Below, in pieces: positions 15,688 through 15,762 of a stretch of 15,762 nucleotides of DNA; position 1 is the stretch's first letter; each line of letters opens with the position of its first letter. The notes below the pieces were generated by a model. That model searched no databases. It saw only the letters and a program-made list of their open reading frames with translations, and was not told where the DNA came from. The position numbers and the translations under genes were made by a program. Source of the DNA: Propionibacteriaceae bacterium (GTDB taxonomy: Bacteria > Actinomycetota > Actinomycetes > Propionibacteriales > Propionibacteriaceae); the NCBI GenBank assembly GCA_030538175.1, contig JAUNUL010000024.1:1-15762 (forward strand), read 5' to 3'.

Positions 15688-15762
15688 GTGGGCCCGGAGT
15701 CGGCAAAATCTGCGTCCAGTTGGGCGTGCTCGGTGCATCACCCCTTGTCGCGGTGTCTCGCA

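Overview
The window is high-GC, densely coded DNA from an actinobacterium, most likely of the Propionibacteriales or a related lineage. That placement is inference: it rests on GC-rich third codon positions, GTG starts, actinobacterial forms of the ribosomal and wall-precursor proteins, and gene order. The backbone (rplM-rpsI-glmM ... coaA/glmS ... acpS-nnr-alr-hydrolase) follows an order I recall from Streptomyces and relatives. No phage, IS element, CRISPR array, tRNA or rRNA is visible.

Layout: gltA (citrate synthase) with its own leader and a strong terminator; a roughly 360-bp promoter/leader region; rplM-rpsI-glmM, tightly packed, ending in a terminator; a PrsW-type membrane protease gene; coaA on the minus strand, its stop codon interlocked with that of prsW; glmS, divergent from coaA across only 45 bp; a degraded pair made of a TetR regulator remnant (minus) and a DUF4188 gene (plus), apparently fused by one deletion; a non-coding stretch with inverted repeats; a cytosolic PHB-depolymerase-type esterase; acpS-nnr-alr-alpha/beta hydrolase, where the last three junctions overlap by 4 bp; and on the minus strand an opine/octopine-type dehydrogenase.

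Functionally this is a housekeeping block. GlmS makes glucosamine-6-phosphate and GlmM converts it to glucosamine-1-phosphate for UDP-GlcNAc. Alr supplies D-alanine for peptidoglycan. CoaA and AcpS start CoA synthesis and load its pantetheine arm onto acyl carrier protein. Nnr repairs hydrated NAD(P)H, and GltA feeds the TCA cycle. The lineage-variable additions are the PrsW protease, the broken TetR/DUF4188 pair, the esterase and the opine dehydrogenase.

The most notable signals are: (1) a deletion scar near 8727-8741 that removed the DNA-binding half of a TetR gene, the divergent promoter and the DUF4188 start codon; (2) a split between genes with good Shine-Dalgarno sites and four genes (coaA, glmS, acpS, nnr) that lack them but have a -10-like hexamer 6-7 nt before the start codon, suggesting leaderless transcription; (3) a foldable leader before rplM; (4) an opine dehydrogenase where the usual tsaE-tsaB-tsaD genes would be expected. 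I found no convincing wholly new multi-gene system.
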